Part shown: piece by piece, positions 11,167 through 20,470 of the stretch | Layout: each line of letters begins with the position of its first letter | Numbering within the stretch: the first letter of the stretch is position 1 | Assembly: GCA_000149225.2 (NCBI GenBank) | Contig: CM000690.1 | Span: 434,001 to 498,000 of the forward strand | Source: Lachancea kluyveri NRRL Y-12651 | Lineage: Eukaryota > Ascomycota > Saccharomycetes > Saccharomycetales > Saccharomycetaceae | Reading direction: 5' to 3' | Length of the DNA: 64,000 bases | The notes under the pieces: model-generated | Told to the model about the DNA's origin: nothing | The model's input: the letters and a program-made list of their open reading frames with translations, nothing else | The model's database searches: none | Position numbers and translations under genes: made by a program

Positions 11167-13026
11167 CTAAATTGAGCAGGATCTAAATCTTCGGATGCCA
11201 TTTGAGTAAGCAGTACAGGCGCTGCCTTGCGTATAAATTGAAGAGAAAACTTGTGATGATTGCTCGTTATAGATGGATTCTTGCAATATTTCATTAACCG
11301 TAACATCCAATTTAGCGAAAACCTTTGAAAATGCAAACCTCGGCTCATCTAGAGGAAACCTTAATGGAGAGCGATCGGATATCCAAAAGCTGAAATCATT
11401 TATGTCATCTTCTCCCTCTTTTTGAAGTAGAGTGTAAACACTGGTCCATTCCTCGAACGTAAGTTCGTAACTCCTGCCCGAATGGAGTATTCTGCGCAAC
11501 TTTTTAATTGCATTGATGAGGATTATGGCTTTTTTCAGTTTGTTTTTTGGTTTTACCGTGAGTTGTTTGTGATTTACCTCGTAATTCCTTTGAATACCAG
11601 TACTAGGTGTATGCATACTATTGGTTACACTGTCGATACCTGCATCCTCCTCATCGATATCGCCTTTCCCTTCCTGAAATAGCTCACCACGTTCCAACAT
11701 GATTGGAGACCCTCCATGATTTTGTCTCAATGAAAAAGAATTAATTGCAATACCTATGATTTTTGAAATACCAACGTTTAGTGAATTTGCGAAAGAACTC
11801 AGCGCGTCACCTACTGTTGATATTATCGCCGTCATTAACGGGACAGCACCAATAGCCCAGACAACGAAAAATGCTCTACCACACCCAGTTTTTGGAGCAA
11901 AATCTCCATAACCGATAGTAATCAAACAAAGAAAGCAGAAATAAATGCCATTGAAATAAGACCACCCTTCTGCGAAGTAAAAAACTAATGCACCTACTAG
12001 CCAAAAAACAATAAACACTAAGATTGTTGCAAGTACACTTGCTCTCTCCTGCTTAAACTTCGAAACTCTTCGTATAGACTTGATCATTTCAAAAGTTTCT
12101 TTGCTGCTTAAAGGCTTACAAGAACTGATAACCTCATGATACACTTTTACTCTCGACCGTTCAACCCTATGGAAAAAAAAAATTGGGCCTGCAGAAGAAT
12201 GAATGATACCTCGAGTCATCGCAATTATCAAACCCAAAATAAGAACACCACTTAAAGAGTAGACTAACGCCATAATTTTGGCAGCTAGTGTTAGCGGTAA
12301 GATATCGCCTAGCCCAATAGTAAGCACAGATACGGTGGAAAAGTATAAGGCATTTCCAAAAGAAATGTTTAGCAATTGTGAAAACATGGCAGATCCCCAT
12401 ATAAACCAAATTGAGAGGATAAAAGTAAAGATCATTACATTGCGTTCATTTTCAGCCAAATTGAACATCGGTGGGTACTTATCCCTTTTGTACCCCCAAA
12501 AATGTATAGACAGAGTCAGGGCACAGGATAAGTAGAGAAATACTGTGATAACGGCATACCAAAAACCAATAGTCTTATTGTACCCTTTAGGATAATCTTT
12601 TTCTGCACATGTGATAACAACAATCAACAGCATTCCACCAGCTATTGACCATCCCGTGATGGTGATGATTTGAGCTTTGACGTAGTTTAACTTCTTAGCG
12701 AAATGTAATAGCAGTGCAAAATTGGAAGTACAACCAATTACTAAAGAAATGACATTGACGATAAAAATTCCTTTTGGATCTGGCACCAGTCCTGAAGAGT
12801 TAGACCTCCATTTATCAGCAACGCCCGCAATCGAAATAGTATTGGCAATAGGACCAAGGCAGGCAGTGATTACTGGGAAATAACATGATATAACAAACCA
12901 AACTATAAATGCGGACCCTGCTGGATCAGTATTCAAGATGATGACCCTCTCTCTGCTGAACTTTAATGACTCATGTAAGGCATCTTCTGAATGAACACTG
13001 GGACCGGGATCAGTAGCATTATTCAT
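11167..13026 (-). CDS. TOK1: Outward-rectifier K+ channel Tok1 (YJL093C ortholog)
   Basis: Tok1 is the plasma-membrane outward-rectifying potassium channel of fungi, with eight membrane segments and two pore domains. The first pore filter is TIGLGD at residues 236-241, and the second is TIGYGD at 370-375. Six hydrophobic segments precede the first pore (about residues 40-230) and two more surround the second. The C-terminal tail (about 420-619) is charged and cytosolic. At 619 residues it is shorter than the 691 of S. cerevisiae, mainly in loops and tail, and the pore region is complete. The ATG at 13026 is the first in frame. Regulatory tail length could differ from the S. cerevisiae channel; that is inference. 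Confidence 0.97.
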   Translation of the reverse strand: MNNATDPGPSVHSEDALHESLKFSRERVIILNTDPAGSAFIVWFVISCYFPVITACLGPIANTISIAGVADKWRSNSSGLVPDPKGIFIVNVISLVIGCTSNFALLLHFAKKLNYVKAQIITITGWSIAGGMLLIVVITCAEKDYPKGYNKTIGFWYAVITVFLYLSCALTLSIHFWGYKRDKYPPMFNLAENERNVMIFTFILSIWFIWGSAMFSQLLNISFGNALYFSTVSVLTIGLGDILPLTLAAKIMALVYSLSGVLILGLIIAMTRGIIHSSAGPIFFFHRVERSRVKVYHEVISSCKPLSSKETFEMIKSIRRVSKFKQERASVLATILVFIVFWLVGALVFYFAEGWSYFNGIYFCFLCLITIGYGDFAPKTGCGRAFFVVWAIGAVPLMTAIISTVGDALSSFANSLNVGISKIIGIAINSFSLRQNHGGSPIMLERGELFQEGKGDIDEEDAGIDSVTNSMHTPSTGIQRNYEVNHKQLTVKPKNKLKKAIILINAIKKLRRILHSGRSYELTFEEWTSVYTLLQKEGEDDINDFSFWISDRSPLRFPLDEPRFAFSKVFAKLDVTVNEILQESIYNEQSSQVFSSIYTQGSACTAYSNGIRRFRSCSI

Positions 13027-14741
13027 AACAGCATTATCTGCGTCTGTTAACTAGGTTACTAACTGTGTTTAGTTTACAGTTTCTCTAAAAAGATTCAAAG
13101 GGAACCAAGTATACTTTTTGGCTTTTTTTTTTTTCGCTCAAAATCAGCAAGTAGGTTAATGCAGCATCACAAGTGTTGACAAGTTAGTACATCAATAGTA
13201 TTTTTATAGAGATTCTATGTTGACAGAATCGAGAAAATCACTATATGAAAGTAGACACGAAAGTCGTTTATACGTTCGACATTACAAGCTTTAAAAGCAA
13301 TCAACTGTTTCCAGTAAAATAACTTTATTTCATATGCTTCTTGAAAAGCTTGGCGCCGTAAGTAATATTGCCAGATATCCAACGAGACAGAGTGATGCTT
13401 CAAGAAAGCAGAGTGTGGTAAGTTCCTGGCTTAGCGAAACTGGCACGCTTTATTTCTCCGTCTCGCGAAGTGGTGTGTTTCAGGTCAATTGTCCTTGTAA
13501 CAAATGATAGTCGGTTTAGCCTGTAATCACTGTGACTACAAAACTATTAAGAGTTTATAAGTTTTATCAGTAGGATTATTTTGGAATGTGTTTGCTTTAC
13601 GAAAAACTTAGTCTCGAGTACTTCAATCTTTCTACTATACATTAGTATTTTTCCACTAGTTTATCTTTTAAACAAAGATTGCCAAACGACTTTAATACCA
13701 GGATCGGTAACACTTTAGTATCTATTTATCACATCGCAGTCTATCAATCCCTTTCATCAGTAAAGGTAGACTACGCAATTGTTGGCTCGCATCTCTGTTA
13801 CTAAAGAAGAGTGAGAGTAATGTGGTTAAGATCACCCGTTGATCAGAAAGCTGTACTTGCACTCAAAGTTTCTTATGTCTGTCATTTCAGGTTCAAGTTT
13901 TTGACGATGCGTAAGAAGAGAATTTGAACGGTATCGATGTAATTCGATGAAGTTTGATGAACAAACACAGGAGTGGCAGGCGTTGATATATCGTAAGCTT
14001 AAAAGATGGATTTTTGAAACAAAATTGTATGTGTAAGGCAACCTTCTAGCGCCCAGTAAATCTACCTCTTTGAAATATTAACCAGCTATGGCTGTATCAT
14101 TTTAGCAGAGCCTTGTCATCAGCTCTTTAAAAGTTTGCCAAAAGCAGCACCATTTCAAGTTTCGAACACAGATCTTAAATCATATATAAAAGCGCTTGAA
14201 ATAGCACCTACCCTAGCCCAAAAAGTTTGGGGATCCAAGCTCAAGTGTTTTTGGAGTTCCTGAAATCAGATACAGCTAGACTCTTTGTTCAAATCCATTA
14301 ATCTTAGAATTCTCCCACGTTTCGGGCATCTCACTAGCGGAGGATATCACGAGAGTAAAACCTAACTCTGAATATAAAATGTCACCTTGACGCAAAAGAT
14401 GAAGGAAAAAAACAGCAGTCTTGTATGGTAATTCAATAACCCCGTCTGTCTTAAAATACAATCAGAAGACAGTATACTACTTTTCACATATATCTACAAA
14501 ACCATCTTTGTAGGGCGTTTATTTTTGATGCTTTCCCTTCTGAAGACCTCCGTCAATATTCTCATTGATTTTTCACGTAAAAAGTGGTTTTTTCTTGTTT
14601 ACTTTTCCGGCCACCAGTCGGGGTGTTTTTGTTTACCCTCGGAAAAGCAAACACGAATTGACTTTAGTCGAGAGTTCCTGATCTTTCGAAAGATTCGAAG
14701 AGATTCTTTTACAACAGAGATTTGACGTATACGGATGCAAT
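13027..14741. other. Long divergent TOK1/SRS2 intergenic region
   Basis: At 1.7 kb this is the largest gap in the window, between divergently transcribed genes. Open frames of 60-70 codons on the minus strand (13215-13403, 13832-14041, 14276-14461) look random. I found no tRNA and no credible centromere. One notable spot is a TATATAAA at 14183-14190 followed by a perfect 6-bp hairpin (CCCAAA-AAG-TTTGGG, 14217-14231). This could mark an unannotated transcript start, since it lies about 500 bases ahead of SRS2. Confidence 0.5.
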
Positions 14742-17700
14742 ATGGATCTCATATGCGAATCCCTGAATGACCAGCAAAAACGAGCAGTTACCTTTGATCA
14801 CACGCAGGCTCTTCAAGTTGTCGCAGGGCCCGGAACAGGGAAGACCAAAGTATTAACTTCTAGAGTCGCGTACCTGCTGCTAGAAAAGAAGATCAAGCCT
14901 GGAAATATCATTGTAACTACATTCACCAGGAAGGCTACTAATGAAATGATTGAAAGACTGGAAGCGCTACTTAAAGGCACTGGAGTTAATACGAAAGGAC
15001 TGTGGATAGGAACCTTTCATTCTATTTGTTCACGGTTACTAAGGCAGCAAGGCTGGAAAATTGAGCTACCAAAGGATTGGCGCACGTTATCCGACACAGA
15101 TGTAGATCCTATCTTGCAGAAGCTTGTTGAGGAAACACCGGACCAGATTAGAGATTATGCTAATGACTTTAGTCGGAAGGTAAACCTAACGAGGCCGAAC
15201 AACAAAAATGAGTGGGAGGTGAACCCAAAAATGGTCAAGAAAAATATCTCAAAACTAAAATCTGAAGGGCTTCTTGTTGAAGAGTATAAAAATTCAGATG
15301 ATCACGACCCGGCACTCCTGTATTTCTATGAACGCTATCAATCTGAATTACAGGCTCAACATGCACTGGACTACGACGACTTGCTTTTATATGCGTTTAA
15401 GCTGTTAACAAAGGAAAGATGTCTTCCGCATATTCAACATGTTTTGGTCGATGAGTTTCAAGACACAAATGGAATCCAACTCGACCTCATGTATCTTCTT
15501 GCGCGAGGAAGAGATACATTTTCACAGGGTGTCACGGTGGTTGGTGATCCCGACCAAAGCATATACGCTTTTCGAAACGCACTCTCTCAAAACTTCGGGG
15601 AGATGTTAGTTAAGTGCCCATTGCCTTGCTCACAAATTGTGCTGGTTGAAAACTATCGGTCTTCCCAAAGAATATTGAATACGAGCGACACCTTGATTCG
15701 TCAACAGAAAAGAGGACGTGAAAATCGACTACCACTACGTGCCCAGTTTGATTTAGCCTTTCCACCTGTCTATATAACTTTTCCCGCAACTTTCCTAGAA
15801 AGCACTGCGCTAGCCAGAGAAATCCTGTACCTGCGATCTTTGCCAAACCTTTGGACTTATAATGACTTTGCGATTCTGGTAAGACAAAGAAGGCAGATTA
15901 GAGGGTTGGAAAAGGCTTTAATCGAACATCGTATTCCATATAAAATAGTGAAAGGGCACGCTTTTTGGGAGTTAAAGGAGATTAATGGCATGATGGACTT
16001 GCTCAAAGTTGTTTATTCGGACTACGAAAAGTACTCCATCTTGAGAGCCCTACAGTATCCGGCCAGGGGGTTAGGGAAAGTTAATGCTACTAGAATTGAG
16101 CAACTTATCCCCCAATATGCCTCTCCATTTGAAACATTGCAGGAAATTTCTCGGTGTCCAGAAAAATTCAGCTTCCCATCAAAAACGTTGACTATTGTCA
16201 AGGACTTTGTTAGTTTGATTGAATCATGCAGAAGTCTTTGCAAAGATGCTCCAAATTTAGCTGTACTGTCAGATTTGTTTGAAAAATTGTATGAAGGATC
16301 TGGTTTACGCTATGAATATCTATATGTTGACGGTAAAAAGAAGGCTGATGTTGACCCGGAAGCATTACCAAACTTGGATAACAAACGTCACAAAAACCTA
16401 CAGATTTTGAAAAGCCATTTAACCTCTTTTAAGCCTGTCTACGATCCAGTTTCTCTTGATGGTCTTTCAGAAGAAGATGAAACCAGTGATCCGGTTTCGA
16501 AAGACGGTGTCAAGATCGAAGAAACTACAGGTCCCACCGCTCAACATCATTCAAGCACCACATGGGCCAACCGAGAGCAGAGATCCAACGCGCCATCTAC
16601 AAATGATGAAGAGCTACCAGTTGTGGATATACAAGACGTTCTACGCCAGTTTATTAATTCAATCAACCTCTATTCTTCGGAGATAGAAAGTGACGAGCTC
16701 CAAAAAACTGAGCAAGAGCGCAAGGAATCGGAAGCAAGGGAGAAACAGGGTTATGTTACGATCTCCACAATCCATGGGTCTAAAGGTTTGGAATGGCCCG
16801 TAGTGATGATACCTGATGTTGTTGAAGGAATCATCCCGAGCGTTTTTTTTAATGACGATAATGATGATGAAGATGACTCTGAGGCAACTGATGAGGATGT
16901 CAAGGATGAAAAATCCAAGAAGCAAGACAATAGCAAAAAGTACAAAACACGTAAAGTAGAGGAGTCGCTAGATGAAGAGCGTCGTATGTTCTTTGTGGCC
17001 CAAACCCGTGCTAAAACCTTGCTTTATATTACGGCAACGTCATCTGAAAATACTAGTGACGACCGGTTCAATAAGGTACCGAGTAGGTTTTTAACGCCTG
17101 AGCTCAAACAGACTATGTGTGATGAGCAGCGTGTCTTTCAGAGTCTCGAAATGATTAAAGCTTTATATCGTTCATTCAAAATACCAACTCCTTCCAACGA
17201 GGATAAATTTTCTCTCAACACTCTGATAGATGACTATAATCAGTTTGTAAACGATAGAAGAGAGCGAATCGTGTGGAAGGGCACTGTCATATACGACCCC
17301 GCAAAGTTGGATATTTCAGAGAATGCTAAAATATCGCCGTCTATGTTTGGAGTAACTACAGCTGCTTCGCAGTTAAATCGCAACTGTCGGTCCCCGAGTC
17401 CAGGAAGAGCATCACTTGGTCTGTCCCGTCACGGTAGTAATCAAAGTGTCTCGCCTGTGCGAGCTGGAAGTACACAAAACGCTTTGAACCGTGTACATAC
17501 ACGTGCACCATCATATGCACCACCCATTATAACATCTAGGGCACCAAAATATGCACCAAGCTATGCACCGGCTCGAACTGCTCCAAATAATAACACTGAA
17601 AGAGGTCGATCTTTTGCACCAAGAAACACGGCCCTTCCACTTTCTTCTAGTCCAAGCAGGAAACTTTATGCCCCCAAAAAACTTGGAAAGGGAACCAAAT

Positions 17701-18341
17701 TAGTTCCTCTAAATGAACCAACACTGGCGCCAGGTGATGTAGCCAACTTGAGCCCTACAAGACGGTCCACCCGACCCACTGGTGAACGAAGTCCAACGAG
17801 GCAAGCGAGTCCTACGAGAAAGGCAAGTCCTGTGAGGCAAGAAAGTCCTACAAAACCCAAAACAGCGAGGCAACTGGCTGGTATAGATACAAAGGCTACT
17901 GTTTCTAAGAGTATGGATTTGACAGACGGGAATGTATTTTTATCCACTTCGCCGATCAAGCAGCGAGCTTCTAGGGGGTTCAAGAGGAGAATTGTTGCAG
18001 AGTCAATTCAATTGCAAGAATTACCAGAGGAAGAAGACATCCCGCCAAAGATAGAAAATGCGGAGGCAGATAGTGATGATGATTATGAGTACGAAGATAT
18101 AACTGCTGGTGAATTACTGCATAATCCTAGAGATTTGAAAGTAGATAATAGGCCAATATTAACTAGTGCTAAGACCTTAGCAGATGCAACAAAGGAAAAC
18201 TCGAAAAAAAGGAAAGCTCCTCTAAAGGCAAGTAATAAAAAGAAAGTTAAGCAAGAAGCTCTCAGCGAAGGTTCGGATATTATGTCACGTTTGGCGAAAG
18301 CTAAACAACAGGCTAAGGATAATGTAATAGTCATAGACTAA
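14742..18341 (+). CDS. SRS2: UvrD-family DNA helicase Srs2 (YJL092W ortholog)
   Basis: Srs2 is a 3'-5' helicase that strips Rad51 filaments from single-stranded DNA and is recruited by SUMO-modified PCNA to suppress unwanted recombination. It has 1199 residues against 1174. Superfamily 1 motifs are intact: Walker A GPGTGKT (K34), Walker B VDEFQDTN (D237, E238), GDPDQSIYAFRNA, and motif V TIHGSKGLEWP. The helicase core ends near 800. The C-terminal tail holds a segment with repeated YAP tripeptides (about 921-948), five SP-x-K/R sites (about 1004-1040), and a PCNA-binding-like IMSRLAKAKQQ. It ends in NVIVID, which matches the terminal SUMO-interacting motif of the yeast protein. The stop lies only 19 bases from the GWT1 stop on the opposite strand. 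Confidence 0.98.
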   Translation: MDLICESLNDQQKRAVTFDHTQALQVVAGPGTGKTKVLTSRVAYLLLEKKIKPGNIIVTTFTRKATNEMIERLEALLKGTGVNTKGLWIGTFHSICSRLLRQQGWKIELPKDWRTLSDTDVDPILQKLVEETPDQIRDYANDFSRKVNLTRPNNKNEWEVNPKMVKKNISKLKSEGLLVEEYKNSDDHDPALLYFYERYQSELQAQHALDYDDLLLYAFKLLTKERCLPHIQHVLVDEFQDTNGIQLDLMYLLARGRDTFSQGVTVVGDPDQSIYAFRNALSQNFGEMLVKCPLPCSQIVLVENYRSSQRILNTSDTLIRQQKRGRENRLPLRAQFDLAFPPVYITFPATFLESTALAREILYLRSLPNLWTYNDFAILVRQRRQIRGLEKALIEHRIPYKIVKGHAFWELKEINGMMDLLKVVYSDYEKYSILRALQYPARGLGKVNATRIEQLIPQYASPFETLQEISRCPEKFSFPSKTLTIVKDFVSLIESCRSLCKDAPNLAVLSDLFEKLYEGSGLRYEYLYVDGKKKADVDPEALPNLDNKRHKNLQILKSHLTSFKPVYDPVSLDGLSEEDETSDPVSKDGVKIEETTGPTAQHHSSTTWANREQRSNAPSTNDEELPVVDIQDVLRQFINSINLYSSEIESDELQKTEQERKESEAREKQGYVTISTIHGSKGLEWPVVMIPDVVEGIIPSVFFNDDNDDEDDSEATDEDVKDEKSKKQDNSKKYKTRKVEESLDEERRMFFVAQTRAKTLLYITATSSENTSDDRFNKVPSRFLTPELKQTMCDEQRVFQSLEMIKALYRSFKIPTPSNEDKFSLNTLIDDYNQFVNDRRERIVWKGTVIYDPAKLDISENAKISPSMFGVTTAASQLNRNCRSPSPGRASLGLSRHGSNQSVSPVRAGSTQNALNRVHTRAPSYAPPIITSRAPKYAPSYAPARTAPNNNTERGRSFAPRNTALPLSSSPSRKLYAPKKLGKGTKLVPLNEPTLAPGDVANLSPTRRSTRPTGERSPTRQASPTRKASPVRQESPTKPKTARQLAGIDTKATVSKSMDLTDGNVFLSTSPIKQRASRGFKRRIVAESIQLQELPEEEDIPPKIENAEADSDDDYEYEDITAGELLHNPRDLKVDNRPILTSAKTLADATKENSKKRKAPLKASNKKKVKQEALSEGSDIMSRLAKAKQQAKDNVIVID

Positions 18342-18360
18342 AGTTTCGATTGATGTGTAT

Positions 18361-19797
18361 TTACAGCTTAATAAAGATTTTCTTTCTATACAGAACAAAC
18401 GAAACAACTGCCAGGAAAGAGCCATACGCTAGTAAAACTGCGAACGCAGTTTGAGGCGAAGAGTCAATTGTGGATATTGACATGTTAACAAGGCCAGTGC
18501 TGACGTTAGCCAAGAGAAACAATGCTAACCCGTTAGAGTTGATAGCCTCTAAAGTTAGTGGAACGCTGTAGTGTGGAGCTTTGTTACCAAATAACTTGTC
18601 AACCAGGCAATACAAAGATAGAGCACCAAGGTTATATGAGACAATCCATAAAACGTAGGGCAAATTGGCAAACCTTCTAGAGACATTGTATGGATGCACG
18701 GAGGAGACGAATTGGTCAAAGGCAAAGATGATGAAAGTCCATATGAGTAAACCGGATAAATGTGACACAGAAGTCAGTCTATCCCAAACAGACCATTTGG
18801 CCTTATTAGGCATAACCTCTACCGATGGCTTGTATAGATTATTTTTGGTCTTTTGATTACCTAAGATGTAGAATCCAGTATTTTGACCCCACAGGAAGAT
18901 GGCACAGTAGCCCAGGTATGAGAAAACTCCCTCTCTGTTTGCACTTAATAAGTCCTTTCTTGAACCCAAAATCAAAAATTGGCGGAACTCTTCCTTAAAT
19001 AGAAAAACAAATTCGTACGCTAAAGAAATGGCAGTAGCAATGAGAATGCGTGGGATGTGTTTGGATAATGGCTCAATAATCACCATCGTTGGAGGCAACA
19101 AAGCCAAAGTGATGAAAAAGTTCCAATGGACACCATATTCAGTAACATGTTCCTGGTATTCTAAGTTCTTGACAAAGAACAATCTCAACAAGCCAAGTGC
19201 AAATATAGTACCACCAGCTTTTAAAGCCTGAAAGCTACGCTGGAATAAGCCAGTTCTTTTCTGAGCCATCTCTTCCTTTAGAAGAATCCTTGAAGAGACA
19301 ATACCGTTACTGAATACGAACGAACCAACGCCAAGGTCCATTAATGATGTGCCCCAAGTTTCGACTTTAGCAAATCTACGAGGGAAAATGTCAAAATCGA
19401 CTGCCAAAATAGCCAAAGCCGTGATTATTAGCATACCACCACGATATGCAGTAATGAATGGGCTTTTGGTCAGCTCAAAAGAAGTTTCCATTTGTCTCTT
19501 TCTTGTTTGCCTGCTATGCGTTCTTTTCAAAAAAAAATACGCAACACATGGTGTTAAAATTAGCAGATTTAACCCAATTGGATTGTCAGCATAAGTTGTA
19601 ATTGATAACAGTAGGCCACACCAATTTAAGAAAAAGTCGACTATTAAGTTAACGTTACCATCTTCTGCGGTGTTTTTTAACAAATTCCAACAAAAATAGC
19701 CACATAGGGCTACGGAAGTAACCAAATTGATCTCTTCAATATTACCACCGGCTAAACCGCTAACAAACTGTTCTTTACGTTGTTTCAGTTCAGACAT
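18361..19797 (-). CDS. GWT1: GPI-anchor inositol acyltransferase Gwt1 (YJL091C ortholog)
   Basis: Gwt1 acylates the inositol ring of glucosaminyl-phosphatidylinositol in the ER, an early step of GPI-anchor synthesis, and is the target of gepinacin and fosmanogepix-type antifungals. The 478 residues are close to the 490 of S. cerevisiae. The chain is almost entirely membrane-spanning, with about 13 segments. Conserved blocks include TPCVAYFFLKRTHSRQTR and a segment with RILIATAISLAYEF. The first ATG at 19797 gives the family N-terminus (MSELKQRKEQFVSGLAGG). It converges closely with SRS2. Confidence 0.96.
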   Translation of the reverse strand: MSELKQRKEQFVSGLAGGNIEEINLVTSVALCGYFCWNLLKNTAEDGNVNLIVDFFLNWCGLLLSITTYADNPIGLNLLILTPCVAYFFLKRTHSRQTRKRQMETSFELTKSPFITAYRGGMLIITALAILAVDFDIFPRRFAKVETWGTSLMDLGVGSFVFSNGIVSSRILLKEEMAQKRTGLFQRSFQALKAGGTIFALGLLRLFFVKNLEYQEHVTEYGVHWNFFITLALLPPTMVIIEPLSKHIPRILIATAISLAYEFVFLFKEEFRQFLILGSRKDLLSANREGVFSYLGYCAIFLWGQNTGFYILGNQKTKNNLYKPSVEVMPNKAKWSVWDRLTSVSHLSGLLIWTFIIFAFDQFVSSVHPYNVSRRFANLPYVLWIVSYNLGALSLYCLVDKLFGNKAPHYSVPLTLEAINSNGLALFLLANVSTGLVNMSISTIDSSPQTAFAVLLAYGSFLAVVSFVLYRKKIFIKL

Positions 19798-20470
19798 TAT
19801 GGTTCATTTGTAGATGTAGAGAATATCGTGTTTTTTTTTCTGGATGGCTTCAGTGTTAATTCTCGGGTCTCAACCTCTGTGCTCGATTTCAAACATTTAA
19901 AAGAGACGGGGAGGGTCGCCCAAGTGACACAACAACTGAAAACGTTATCTGTAAGGCTGAACATATGCCAGCTAACTAATTCTATAAATGAAATGTAGAC
20001 ATTTGGAATGCTGTAAAACCTGAAAACATACTACTCGGAAATGTGGACAGTAAGATTCTTCTTACGTCCGAAAAGCATCTAAAACTCTCAATGTTGTAAG
20101 TAATCCTAGTTCTATAAACCATACGGATATATGTCGAGTAGCAGTGCTTGCTAACAGAGAAAAAGAATTGTTTGAAATTCGAATGAGTGGAGTGGCCACA
20201 TACGTAGGTATGCTCACATGCGCACATATGAAGGGGGAGGGAGGGGGGAAGTGATTTCATTACCTTTTTATATTTACAATGTCTATTTGAATGGCCTGCG
20301 TCATAACTAATAAATACTAACACCATCCCAATTGTTAAATCCTGGCTGCTATTCTTGAGCAGCGATGATTGAATTATTGATGACCAAAAAACAAAAAAAA
20401 AAAAAAAAAAAAAAATGGAAAAAGGTGGAACAGCTTTCTATCAAGTCTGACAAACGAACTTTCCAGCGTT
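19798..20470. other. GWT1 promoter / DPB11 3' region with G-rich and poly-A tracts
   Basis: Both flanking genes read leftward. The region contains a plus-strand guanine tract at about 20231-20250 (runs of 5, 3 and 6 G separated by single A) and an uninterrupted run of 23 A at 20393-20415. The 114-codon minus-strand frame at 19982-20326 spans the guanine tract and looks like chance. No RNA gene seen. Confidence 0.55.

Noticed and set aside
13560-13620. Possible centromere element: TGTGTTTGCTTTACGAAAAAC resembles CDEIII.
   Set aside because: The essential central CCG is missing (ACG here), there is no CDEI-type RTCACRTG at the proper distance, and the upstream sequence is not extremely AT-rich.
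19982-20326. 114-codon minus-strand frame in the GWT1/DPB11 gap.
   Set aside because: It is encoded across a G-rich tract and other biased sequence, has no similarity I recognise, and lies in a promoter.
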